Origin: Talaromyces rugulosus
Lineage: Eukaryota > Ascomycota > Eurotiomycetes > Eurotiales > Trichocomaceae
Length of the DNA: 64,000 nucleotides
NCBI RefSeq assembly: GCF_013368755.1
Contig: NC_049564.1
Location: forward strand, 2,860,001 to 2,924,000
Reading direction: 5' to 3'
Position 1 is the stretch's first letter; each line of letters starts with the position of its first letter. Position numbers and translations under genes: made by a program. The notes under the pieces were generated by a model. That model had not been told where the DNA came from and searched no databases. It saw only the letters and a program-made list of their open reading frames with translations. Of this stretch, positions 48,516 to 59,468 are shown piece after piece.

Positions 48516-51500
48516 TGCGCGATCTCGGCGACTCACCCGAAAGTATCTCCGTTCAGAATTGGTGTCATGAGAGATCCGTCCGCCTCAGCAGGGTCGATGT
48601 TTGCGCGATGCGATGCTGTCAGGACATGGAATTGCGTAGTTCCCGTGGATGAAGTAGTGATCCGGACCGCATACGACCAGAGACGAAATCGCGGCGAATG
48701 TAACTATACACACAAGGACAGAAGGAATCGGTCAATTGCGCTGTGACAGAGATGCTCGATAATAATAACAATGCTGTTGGACCATAGCAGTTAATGATGG
48801 GGGGTCTCTTGCACTAGGAGAAGGTCGGCCTAGTCGCATTATCCATGCGAGCCCCACCGAACCTCAGAGCAACGGTGACAGGAGGTCAGACGAACGGTAA
48901 TAATAATAATGCCGGGAGATCCAATTGAGGAATCAATAAAATTGATCGTTCTGGAAGCCGGAAAGTGTAGGAGTCTAAGAGTGCATGTGTGCACTGTGCA
49001 GAGCCTCTCCGATGGGGAATGATCAATATTACAACCCTAGTCATGTATCTCTCTCGACGTGTAAAAAGATACGGGGCCCGATAACCCCCGTTGCCAAGAG
49101 CTCAGTGGGTGGCTAGTGCCAACTAGTATTTGCAAGCCACTCCTGCTTGCTCCTCGCATCAGTCGATCCCGGTGAGTGACAGTTGGCTGGGTGGTATGCA
49201 GCAGTAGCAGGGAGGCCGATGATGAGATGCGTGTTGGCAGTAGGAATAGGAGACGATGACGTCTGCGTCAACGATGGCCTCGCATTTCTTCTTTTTCTTT
49301 TTCTTGTCGTCGTCGTCGTTGTCGTTGTCGTCGTCGAAAGGCATGGGTTGGTTGCAGGGGAAAGAGAGAGCGTGACAAGGGCGATCTGAGTCTGGGCGCG
49401 ATGACGATGAATTACCGCTAGTCCCGTTGTGGCCAGGTTTTAATTTAAAGTGTACGAAGTGACCTGCGGCGGGCTGGGTGGTGTTACCAAACTTACCGTA
49501 CGCAGCAGTCCGAAACAGGACTAGCGGGGTGTGGGCCATGATCGATAAGGGATGGTCTGTGGTTTGTGGGGGAAGGAAAAGGGAAAAGAGTGGGGCGGCC
49601 AACACCAGGCGGGATTCCGACTGCGTGCTGGACCGGAGCATCAGTGGGACTGGTCCTGCCCGTATACGGCCTAGCGCAGGCTCCGTGCTTATTCAGCGCC
49701 TGGTAGCCTCGTACGACCTACCTGTTCGGGAAGGAGCCAGGCCGATCTCTGGCCGGCTCGGATAAATGTTGTCGCCGGCGCGGCGCAATTGAGTTTGCTC
49801 GTGTGGGTCCTTTTCGCATGGACGCCCGTGGTTGGCTGGGATAAAAATATAACTACCGCACTACTGCACGCAGGCCTGATCGATGCACATTGCTGCTAAT
49901 TAATAATATAAATTAACTGCCAAGCAGCTAATCATCCGTTGAACCAACACCCAGTGCAGCTCGCTCTCGGCCAATCGGTGACAAACCAACCTGCAAGCCC
50001 ACCCCGCAAAGCACCAAGGTTTGCGTCGTGCGTGTCGGTGAACGGTCGGAATGGGCCCGTATCTTACGCATGTCAGCATTTTGCCTTTGTATGATAATAG
50101 CAATCTGTATAAAATAATAATCACTACAGGAGTCTAGAGTGCCACTCGTATTTCATTCCAATTGCTCCCGTCACCCGTGCGGACGGGGCCAAAGGATCGA
50201 TGATAGGCAGTCTAATTGTCACATATGTAACTCACCCGGCTTGGGGCCGTTGTAGTTCTCCCATGTGAGCAACAACTATATCCAAGTACCAATAATAATG
50301 GTACGTAGTATTGTCCGTCAGACTGGATATTATTGACGTTGGGGTTACTCCCCCGGTCATATACGAGTTATGAATGGAATACTCCATATGTCACCCTGCA
50401 TATTTCTAGACTGTCATCTATTTGATTGTTTTTGCTTTTTCCTTATGATGACTATTATTATTATGATTATTGTTGTTATCAAGTTTCTGGGACGAATGTA
50501 TGGAGACTCCGTAATGGAACACAGCGTTACAAGCGGCACACCAGGCAGATCAATTCGATATAAATAGCAATTGACAGTTGTTGATCCATGCAGTCTGCAG
50601 AGATCACATGTCCGAATGGAGGTGTTCTAGGCTTCCAGCAGCGTCGAATCGTAATCAGCACTTGCAATCCAATTTAATAATAGTAAAATGGCCTTGCGTT
50701 TGCATTGCATATTGCGTTTTAGTCCGCCCGAAGGAAGATCACTTGCCAACTAGTTAGTACTAGTACTAGCCACTGATTCGGTTTCTTTTCTTTTCTTCCT
50801 TCTTAAAGAAAACAGGAAACCAATCACATCTTTACCATCCCAATCCTCGGTGCATTTAGATTTGTTTTTGCTGTCGTGTATCCTGACGTCCCCGAGCCAA
50901 TCACCGTTGCAGATCATCCTTTCTTTCATGCCTATAATACACCGAGGTCTAACGTCAAAGATCCTTGCATGGGTGGTTATTACTAGTTTACGAAACACGA
51001 AAGTTTTAATCTGTGATCTATTTACAACAAACTTTACAACAAACTGTTGTGGTGTAACTGCCATGATGCCGGGGATCTACCGGACCCCGGTGGTCGCATT
51101 TTTCTCTTTTGCTCCTAGTACTCCATATTTAATTATTAATATATTAATGAATGACTCGGCCTCGTCCGTCCACCAATTGCCATTAGTCACGTCCGCAAAA
51201 GATGCCCTAAAACAGTTTGCGTTTGAATCAGAGGCTTTCAGAAATATTGGGGCCAGCCGCCGGTGGCTTGAGCCGTCTAGTCTGGATGTAGAAGGATCCG
51301 CGAGCATCCTGAGTCGTTCTACTTTACTACTATTTTGTTATTTTTACCTTTTACTTCCCTCCTGCTACGTACTATTATTATCACTATTGACCTTGGTCAA
51401 GCGTCGTAGAACCTAAACTATGCAATAATAAATGTAACTCTACAAAGGCGTCTTATTTTCGACCCATCACGCGTCCTCGTGGGACAATCCGCCGTACACT

Positions 51501-52324
51501 CTACAACGAATCGGAAATGCAAATCATATCATAATTTATAATTCATTGAATAACACTAAGTACGTATCAAAATACTACTTTATTCCTATTAATACTATAC
51601 TACTAGTAGTAGTTCATTCGCTGATTTAGTCTATGGCGATCTTATCAACTGATCCAATTGGTCATTATACTCTGGAATCCGCTGTTGTAATTTGTAAGAA
51701 GCTGGAACCTTTGACCACGGATCTGCGGATCGATTCATCCGGACCGTTGGTTATTATTACTATTGAGGTCATTCGGATATTGATTGAAATGAGGAAAAAA
51801 AGTTACGAGTTGGTTTTGCGGACGCCCGGACCCGGTGGCTTTTTGAGTTTCGCCAGAATCCACTGTGGAGTGGAATTTGCTATTTCTTTTTGATCATTTA
51901 TCATAATAATTTAATTAGGCGGGTCAGTTATTTTACATTGCTTCGGTATGTTCCGATGAAATTTTGAATACAGATCAGATCTCATTTGAAGCCACGAGGC
52001 GGGATTCAATCTGAAATTTTTTTTTCTCTCTCTCAATGAGCAGGACCCATGGCCCTTGGTCCTTCCTAGTGTTTGTTTCCACTTTTGACCTCAAAATGGG
52101 TGTATTGCTCTTCCTGAAAGGTAGGCCTGAAAGGATTTGATTCCCAACAGGCGGATTATCAGTGGAGCGCAGCCTGTCGCTGTTCGTCGGAAGATATTCA
52201 GCAATAATATCCGGTAAAGCTTTGTTCGCTCAATAGGCTGACTTGGCACATGAACTTTGGCACAAGAACCAATAAAAAAAAGGGCTACTCCATGCTGGTA
52301 GAGAGAGACCATCTAAACATAGCT
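48516..52324. other. Gene-poor 3.8-kb region
   Basis: Upstream of the Zn2Cys6 gene. Open frames here, the largest 188 codons at 50850-51416 (+), lack recognisable domains or splicing context. A GTC/GTT triplet tract occupies 49306-49336. Likely long regulatory and non-coding DNA. Confidence 0.55.
49306..49336. repeat. GTC-rich triplet tract
   Basis: Imperfect (GTC)n with GTT interruptions. Confidence 0.8.
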
Positions 52325-53092
52325 TCATGCCGACGCTGCAGAGCGCTTTTTTTCTTTCACCTCTTGCATTGCAATTTGAATTCCTTCGATAACGGCTGCC
52401 CATTCCGTCTCGTGGACCTTTTGCGTGAAGTGTTCTAGGTTTTCATCTGAGCCTTCAACGAATGGAATTTCTTTGACGAGAATGGGTGTTCCCATGTCGA
52501 CTTCGGAAATGACATCGTGAATCATAACGCCGGTTTTACTAATCTCTCCTCGTCGCCAGGCTGCGTGGGCACGCTCAATGGCATCCTATTGAGGTATCAG
52601 AACTGGCACTCTCATGGAGGTAGAGAGATAGAGAGAGAGCGGGAGCTAGAAAAAAAGAAGTGGAAGAAGACTTACAATCCCATTAAACGCCCCCGGTAAC
52701 GCCGGATGCAAGTTGATAATCTTGAGTCCCTTTTCTTCAAGCGGCTGCAAAAAATTCGTCGACAAAACATGCATAAACCCTAGACAAACAACCAACCCGG
52801 GCGAATCCGCCAACACCAGTCTCGCCAGCTCTGCATCGTATTCTTCTCTAGCCACCTTGATTCCTTCGGGTGTTGGTGGATGCGCCTTTTTGTATTTGAC
52901 GAGATTGTGATATACGGTTGGGATGCCTGCGGTTTTGGCGCGTTCGAGGCCAAAGGCGTCCTTGCGGTTGGATATAACGCGTACGATTCGTGCAGACGGT
53001 ACGAGTTGGTTGGCTTGGATTTTGTCGATGACGGCTTGGAGATTGGTGCCGCTGCCGGATATGAGCACGGTAAGTCGGATTTCGTTGTCCAT
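52325..53092 (-). CDS. ade8: Phosphoribosylglycinamide formyltransferase (GART)
   Basis: Monofunctional GAR transformylase, third step of de novo purine synthesis (10-formyl-THF donor). Exons 53092-52676 and 52585-52325, with a 90-nt intron, give 225 residues, the size of yeast Ade8. Visible: LTVLISGSGTNLQAVID phosphate-binding loop, VVCLGFMHVLS, NLHPALPGAFNG carrying the catalytic Asn/His pair, and GVMIHDVISEVDMGTPI with the catalytic Asp. The intron falls right after the HPALPGAFNGI segment. A lysine-rich C-terminus (VKEKKRSAASA) ends the protein. Clean, intact gene. Confidence 0.94.
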
Positions 53093-53890
53093 TGTATGAT
53101 TGTGTTGCTCTTCTTTCTAGAAGAGACTTGGAAGAAGTCCGGATTCGTAGTCGTAGATGTAGTTCAGATGTGGTGTTTTGTGTGTGCACTGTGCGCGGTC
53201 AAGACACTTAAAAAGTAAGTAATCAGAAAATAATCCGTTCAGCGCATCAGCCCCTTCTAGACACGGTCGTTTTATCTCCGAGTTATTACTCTCTTGCAAC
53301 TTGACTTATCGCGAGAAAGTTTCCTGGGAAAAAAATTGCGGGGAACCGTCGGAGCCCCTCCGCGGCTTAGTCAGTACTACAATTCTACGACAAGCTGCCA
53401 TGAAAAGAATATCTATTTCTAACAAGAAGTTGACATGTCACACTGAACTATTTTTGGGAAATCTGGCTGAAGGGTTCTCCATTGTAATTCCCTTAATCAA
53501 TCAAGACAAGGACAAGCATTACCATCGGGGAATCACAGAAAATCATATAAAAGTAGTTTAATGGTATCACATAGGAGAAAATATCCAAAAACCAAGATAG
53601 AACAGGGAAAACAAAATAAAACAATAACCTCCAGCTCAAACAGGTTGTCCATCCAGTTCACCGGGAATGATGCACAAAATGAAACCACGATAATGATATA
53701 TAACCATCTGTTTGAAAACACGCAATGCCCGAACAATGACGCTCACAATAAAACAAACGCTACCAAATGAGAATAGTAATAACATCGTACAAAATGGGAA
53801 TCTGGATAGTTCAGGGATTCTATGATAAAGAGCATAGAAATATGACAGGTGGGAGCGGATGAGAGGAAGCGTTGGCAATGGTATGAAATC
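53093..53890. other. Intergenic, ade8 promoter and RING gene 3' region
   Basis: No gene seen. Two overlapping antisense frames here (53533-53878) show no domains. Confidence 0.55.
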
Positions 53891-56518
53891 TTATGCAGAA
53901 GCTTCTTGAGCAGGGGGCTCGTTGGAATTATTGGAAGTCTCAGCGACTCCTTCGCCTCGGCATAGAGGGCAAGAGTTTCGTCCAGTAGTAAGCCACTAAT
54001 GCAACAGTCAGCTGAAGGTCAGTAGAATATGGAGGCGTGAGTTCAAAATACCTGATCGATGCATTCTTTGTGATAAGTATGCTTGCATTTGGAAAGCTGT
54101 CGAACTTCCTCGGCTGCCTGGTACTCGCTAAGACAGATTAAGCACCTTTCGTTTTCTCCAATGCTAAGATTTTCATCGCTTTCGAGGGCTTCTGCAACTA
54201 AAGTACCGGCATACTCGACTAAACGAAATATGCCACCCGCTGAAGTGACGTCGTCCTCAGAGGCAACAGGAGGCTTTGCTGGCCCAAGGAGTGAAGACAA
54301 CAAAATCATATCTTCATACGTCGGGTTCTGTGACATTGTTAGTTTCATCTTTCTTATTCATTACGGAGTAACTTACGTCAGTAAACAGACTCGGCGTTGC
54401 AAAAGCCGGGTGGTTCTCAGAAAGGTTGGTGCCGACGACATATATCACCCAAGTACGACCCGTAGACGGGGTTGGCTGATCTGGTTCGACAACTCCGTTG
54501 CGCCGCGCGGCACCCAAGCCCAAATGACGGTGGCGAGCAAACTCGGAATCACTTCGGCGACGTTGCCGGGCACCGGTAGTAGGAGCTGTTGTGGCCGAAG
54601 CTTCCGACTCAACCGTGGGTTGTCGGGGAGATTCTTCGTGAACTTGAGGCAGAGGGTTCGGAAACATTGCCGAAGCTGAGGACGGCCTCCGACTTGGAGT
54701 AGAATTTCCCGATGAGACTGCAGATAATGCGGGTTCGGCTGGCGTTGATGGAGGAGGGTGCGGCCCAGGAGGACTGTCTGATAGGGTGGTTGGGAGTGTA
54801 GACGATGGTGCATCAGTGGATGTTGAATCTGGCGGTCTTCGTTGAGATTCATTCGACAACGAGCGGCGAGGCTGATTATCTAAACCACCAAGGATCGAGT
54901 TTGCAGCTCCATCGATAGGCCTGGGGGGAGGGAGCCTGGAAGAACCATCCGCATTCCGGAAGATGTTAGGGCGATCTCGCGGCACAGCGGTTGATGGCAT
55001 TAGCGGTAGGCCAAGAAGAGCGTCCAGCCCCATGCCGCCGTTATTCTGTTGACCACCGAGAGGCCCGTTGGTTGGAACTGACCTCACTCCAACAACAACT
55101 AAAGTCACAGTGCGACCCTCGGTTGTCTCCTCGCCAGGCTCGTCAATATCCATTGGATCCGCAACTCCAGGGCCGTTGTTATCTCTATTTTCTGTACTCG
55201 ACCGCCCCCCTTGGTTGTCAGAGTTTGCAAAACGAAAGACACGCAGGAAATTAACTGGAGCTGGAGCAGCACTGCCATCTGAGGGTGGACTTGGAGTGCC
55301 TAAATTACCCGAGGGACTGCCCTGAGTAGACGTGGCCTGCTGCAAGCTTTGAATTAGATTTTCAAGAGATGCATCCAATCCATCATTTCCAAGGGACTGG
55401 ATATTAGGGAGGGTAGGAACTGTGCTGCCTGAGAGTTGTGCTGCGATAGCGGCAGCGGCTAATTGAAGAACACGAGAGAGTGAAGTTTGATCTTCACGCC
55501 GTGGTATCCGAGACGAACGAGAGCGTAGAATGCCAGGAAGTCTTCTGACAGGGCCTGGTCCCTGGTTCATGCGGGATCGAGGGGAAGTTGATGTTAAAGC
55601 GTCCATAGATGACGGCTCAACCGAGTCCATCTCTGTAGCCTCATCAAAACCCATGGTGGTATCCATCGGAGCCAAAGGAGGAAGCAAGCGGTCAACATCA
55701 TCTGACATGCTTGAGCGGGGTGGTAGTTGAGGAGGAGGAGGAGGAACTCTCGCCGCATCGGAGCTCGATAAAGACGGTGGCCCGAATAAATGAGAAATTG
55801 GTGTGCTCAAAGAATTTCGCACGCGGTTCAAGCGAGGGCTACGCCGCCATCCTCTCACAGAGCCTGGAATTGTCTCCAAATTCGGGCTAAGATATCTTGA
55901 TGAATCATCTGAGACCAGTGTTCCGTCAGATCGAGGGACTGGATAGGGACCGCGGATCGAGCGACGTCTGGTGATACCTCGAGATCCCAGGGAATGAAAG
56001 GGAGAAAAGCGGCCGCTGTGTGTTGTTTCGGCTCGAGATAAAGACCTTGATATGCGACCATTTCGATGGGCATGGCCCTCCGCTGGTGTCTCCTCCTCGC
56101 TATTAAGTAAGCCACGGATAACGGAGTTGGGCAAAATTCGGGATCCCAGTCTCGACATGGTAGATTGTCTCCTGGACATGAGTCGTGACGTCGAGGGACC
56201 TCGCGAGTCTTGCAGTGATTCCGGGAGCGGTCGGAGGTCTTGTGTGTAATCGATGGAGTTGGTTGGTTGAGTGTTGCCACTATTAGCTAGCATGTTGGAT
56301 AGGTACTGGGAAGATGGGTCTCTTTCGAAGTTGAAAGCGCCGTTGCTTTGAGAGTCACCCCCCTCTTCCCGAGGGAGGTGTGTGTTTATCGGTTGTTCTG
56401 ACATGGTGTGAGAATTCAAGGAACCGCCGTGGCCATTGCTATGCAGCCGTGAGGGTGTAATGCTTCGCGCAGCGTTCTCTTGCCGTTGATCCCGTTGTGA
56501 AGAAGATGCTTGTCCCAT
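53891..56518 (-). CDS. Large RING-H2 finger protein (putative E3 ubiquitin ligase)
   Basis: Exons 56518-54377, 54327-54052 and 53995-53891 give 840 residues. A long, Ser/Pro/Arg-rich, probably disordered region fills the first 700 residues. The C-terminus has an RING-H2 finger, CLICLSEY...CKHTYHKECIDQWLTTGRNSCPLCR, split between exons 2 and 3 right after the second H. The N-terminus MGQASSS fits the N-myristoylation consensus (MGxxxS), suggesting membrane attachment. A short segment preceding the RING (NPTYEDMILLSSLLGPAKPP) looks structured and conserved. The RING type with one C-terminal RING and long disordered N-terminus is common among fungal E3 ligases of unknown substrate. ATG 56518 is the first in frame. 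Confidence 0.82.
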
Positions 56519-57864
56519 AGTAACAACTGGGCCTACCCAGAAATTACTGCAGAGGTGGCGAGTGGCGGATGCTAATATGAATCACGCAAATGACTGGGTG
56601 CTAATGCTCCATGAAAGGCGTCACGTCACAACTCGGAAATGACAGCGATAAGCGGGAAGCGGTTTGTAACAGGAACGTCTGACGGCGGCGGCGATGATAC
56701 GACGAGATTTGAAGAGTCCGGCAGGTTTGCGTAGAAAGAGGCAGCCCAAAAATGACTTTCAGGCTCAGCGTATTAGACTGTCAGCAGAGAAGGCTGAGGA
56801 CCTGAGCGTATATCCGTTGAAATTGTGATGGGAAGATAAGACTGCGAGGAAGCACCCGATGTGGCGACTAGAGCGATGCGGCAACGTGGTGGAATTCAGA
56901 CGAGATGACCTCAGCAAGTACTGCCACTCGAAGCCAGGACCGACGTGTTGAGGAGAGGACACACGAACAGCAGCAGGCGAAGAGGAGGCTGAGAGTGGCG
57001 CTTAGATATGAAACAGAACAGTCATCAACAGGATGGATGGGCTGTCACGCAGTGTGCTTGACCATGCCAAGCCACCCTGAAAATGTGACAGGCGACGGAC
57101 GAAGGCCTCGCAGTCGACAGAGCAGGCCGAGATGAAGCAAGAGGGTAAACAGTTGGCAATAACAATCTGATGTGTAACTCGGAACAGCGCTGAGGGTGAG
57201 GGGGGCGCGTGACGGCAGCTGCAGCCTGAGGCACTTAATAATGCACTCGGGAGAAGGCGGCAGGCGGCAAGCGGGAACCCGCCCGGGCCGCGCTTTACTA
57301 ATATCATATTACACGTCTACGGAGCACTCTCTTCTGCATATGCATCTCTGATCACTTAATTAATTATTATTACGAGTGCGTACAGCAATCTTGATTGTAC
57401 TCCGTACGCTGAATGAGAGACGGCATTTTGTGACATGCACATGCACTCCAGCAACAGGCAGAAGCAATTTCCGGGCAGCCAGGCGCTTACGAATAATCAC
57501 TTCTCCTATTATGCTGCTGCTATGAATAATCCACTGTTCCATCTGTTTCTCTCGGCTAGTGACTCACTAACCTACTGATATTGTCATAACCAACAGTCAT
57601 TATTAGGGGGGTGCTGATTCTTGTCCAGCCAGCCAATCACAGCGCACGCTGATGCCAAGAACGTGAAATTCGAGACTGCCCGGAAGGAGAATCTCCTCGA
57701 CAACGCTCCTTTCTCTCTCTCACATGTGCTGTGTCACCAACGAGACACGGAGACCAGTCTCATTCGTGGACTGAATCACTGATTAGACAGACAGACATGA
57801 TAGGAAATGATGCGCCACACATACACAGCCTGGGTATTGCGACAGTGTTTTGGGATCCGCATTC
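56519..57864. promoter_or_regulatory. Divergent intergenic region (RING / rrn11-like)
   Basis: 1.35 kb between two divergent starts. Contains a TACTCCGTA half-palindrome at 57398-57406 and CCAAT-like sequence near 57632. No gene seen. Confidence 0.5.
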
Positions 57865-59130
57865 ATGATTAACCCCAAAGTGTCCGTGTTTTCTCTGCCG
57901 CTCGCACCATGGCAGCAGAAGCCCAGTGTTCGTGTCGAAAAGTACGACGCACGAGCCGGACACAAGCGGCGGAAGTCCGGAGACCATTGGGACGATGAAG
58001 ATCATGACCAAGGCGATACAGACGTGGACACCGGCCCGGAGGTGACTTATAGCCAGGGCCCGTCGCTTGTTCTATCGCCAGACGAGGTGCACCAGTATCG
58101 AATTGCTGGCTTGCCATTTGGCCAAGAGCTCCCTGGTGGGAATTTCCCCCACGCCAACGTAGTAGACCGAGAAAGAAAGCGGCCGGATAAGCATCATATC
58201 GAAGAACTGTCGAACCAGTCGCCTCCCATTTTCATTCCTGGATCTGAGACGACGGATAGTACCCTGCATTTGCGCCACTTAGGTGTGCTCACCACAATCC
58301 TGCACAGATGTCTCCTGGAAGGCGACTTTACTCGCGCGGGCCGTGCATGGGGGATGCTTCTTCGCGAGAGAATCGGTGGCCACCTGATTGATATTCGACT
58401 GGAAGGAAGATGGGGCATTGGAGCAGAAATTCTCTTTCGCCAACCTCCTAGGGAATCACGAGCCAAGTCTCCAGAAAACGTAGGCATCAGCGACAAGCCT
58501 CTTTTCACTCGGCAAGGATTCGAGGCTGCAAAAGCTTACTACGAGGGACTGATTATTCAGTATCCCTATCGAAAATATGCCCCGAATAGCGTCAGCTCCG
58601 TGCATTTTTACCCGGCTATGTTCAGTCTGTGGATCTATGTTGTAGACGCCGAGAGCACGAATGCTAGAGAGGCAGTTGAAAACGAGGAAGACGACGACGC
58701 TGTGTCTGACAGCCTTTCGGAAACGGGCGATGTTTCTATGTCGGAAATGGATGGCGTCGAAGACCAAAACCGAAAATTATCCACTCAAATTGCTAGGATT
58801 CGATCAAAAGAGCTGACCGAAGCACTGGAAATCGCAGCGCGCATGGACGAGCTTCTCATATCACCACCTTGGTCAGACAACCCAGAACTTCTCCAGCTTC
58901 GGGGAATGGTGGCCCTGTGGATCGGGGATTTACTTGTTTCGTCTCTGCCAGAGGCCACCACAAACACCCACCGAGAGTCGTCAGACTCACCCCAGGTGCT
59001 CCTCGCGCGAAGAGAAACAAAACTTGCCAAAGAGAAACGAGAGGCTGAAAAAGTGAAAGCAAGTGAACTCTTTGAAAAGGCAAAGATGCGGCGACGAGTG
59101 AACCAGTCAATCGAAGACCATCATATGTGA
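57865..59130 (+). CDS. rrn11: RNA polymerase I core factor subunit Rrn11-like
   Basis: Single exon from ATG 57865, 421 residues. The N-terminus MINPKVSVFSLPLAPWQQKP and the central helical repeats (LRHLGVLTTILHRCLLEGDFTRAGRAWGMLLR, split here only for description) resemble fungal Rrn11, a TPR-like subunit of the Pol I core factor that bridges TBP and rDNA promoters. Further helical segment: GFEAAKAYYEGLIIQYPY. An acidic insert (ENEEDDDAVSDSLSE) precedes a C-terminal helix-rich part with Lys/Glu-rich EKREAEKVKASELFEKAKM. Ortholog assignment rests on remembered family pattern, so moderate confidence. Upstream in-frame sequence lacks ATG. Confidence 0.6.
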   Translation: MINPKVSVFSLPLAPWQQKPSVRVEKYDARAGHKRRKSGDHWDDEDHDQGDTDVDTGPEVTYSQGPSLVLSPDEVHQYRIAGLPFGQELPGGNFPHANVVDRERKRPDKHHIEELSNQSPPIFIPGSETTDSTLHLRHLGVLTTILHRCLLEGDFTRAGRAWGMLLRERIGGHLIDIRLEGRWGIGAEILFRQPPRESRAKSPENVGISDKPLFTRQGFEAAKAYYEGLIIQYPYRKYAPNSVSSVHFYPAMFSLWIYVVDAESTNAREAVENEEDDDAVSDSLSETGDVSMSEMDGVEDQNRKLSTQIARIRSKELTEALEIAARMDELLISPPWSDNPELLQLRGMVALWIGDLLVSSLPEATTNTHRESSDSPQVLLARRETKLAKEKREAEKVKASELFEKAKMRRRVNQSIEDHHM

Positions 59131-59468
59131 ATGGTCTAGTCCCTGTTGTAAATAGCTTTAGAGATACCCATGTATAATTAAGAAATCCGAGTTGCTATCA
59201 ATTACTACAGTCTACAAAGTAGTTCTAGAAAAATTAATGTTCTATATGATCACGTGCGCGTAGCAAAAAATAGCTGTTGATAACTTGACGGGCGCCGGCT
59301 GTTACCGCAGCTAGCCAAGCTCTATCAAGATTGGGCGGCCCCACCAAAACAAAGACAACTTCAACGTCTTAGCTGCGGAGCGGATCGGCCAAGAATTCCT
59401 TTTGATGTAGTCTTGCATTGGTTCTGCTGTTCCTATCTTCGCTGTGCGGGGTGATTCGTCTCAAAAAA
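59131..59468. other. Intergenic between rrn11-like and ecm11-like genes
   Basis: Contains one CACGTG near 59253. No gene seen. Confidence 0.5.

Noticed and set aside
50850..51416. 188-codon ORF as a membrane-protein gene
   Set aside because: Hydrophobic by composition, no domain recognised, no intron or promoter signals, and low-complexity AT-rich DNA.
51633..51893. 86-codon ORF as a small gene
   Set aside because: No recognised domain or flanking signals; such length occurs by chance in this DNA.
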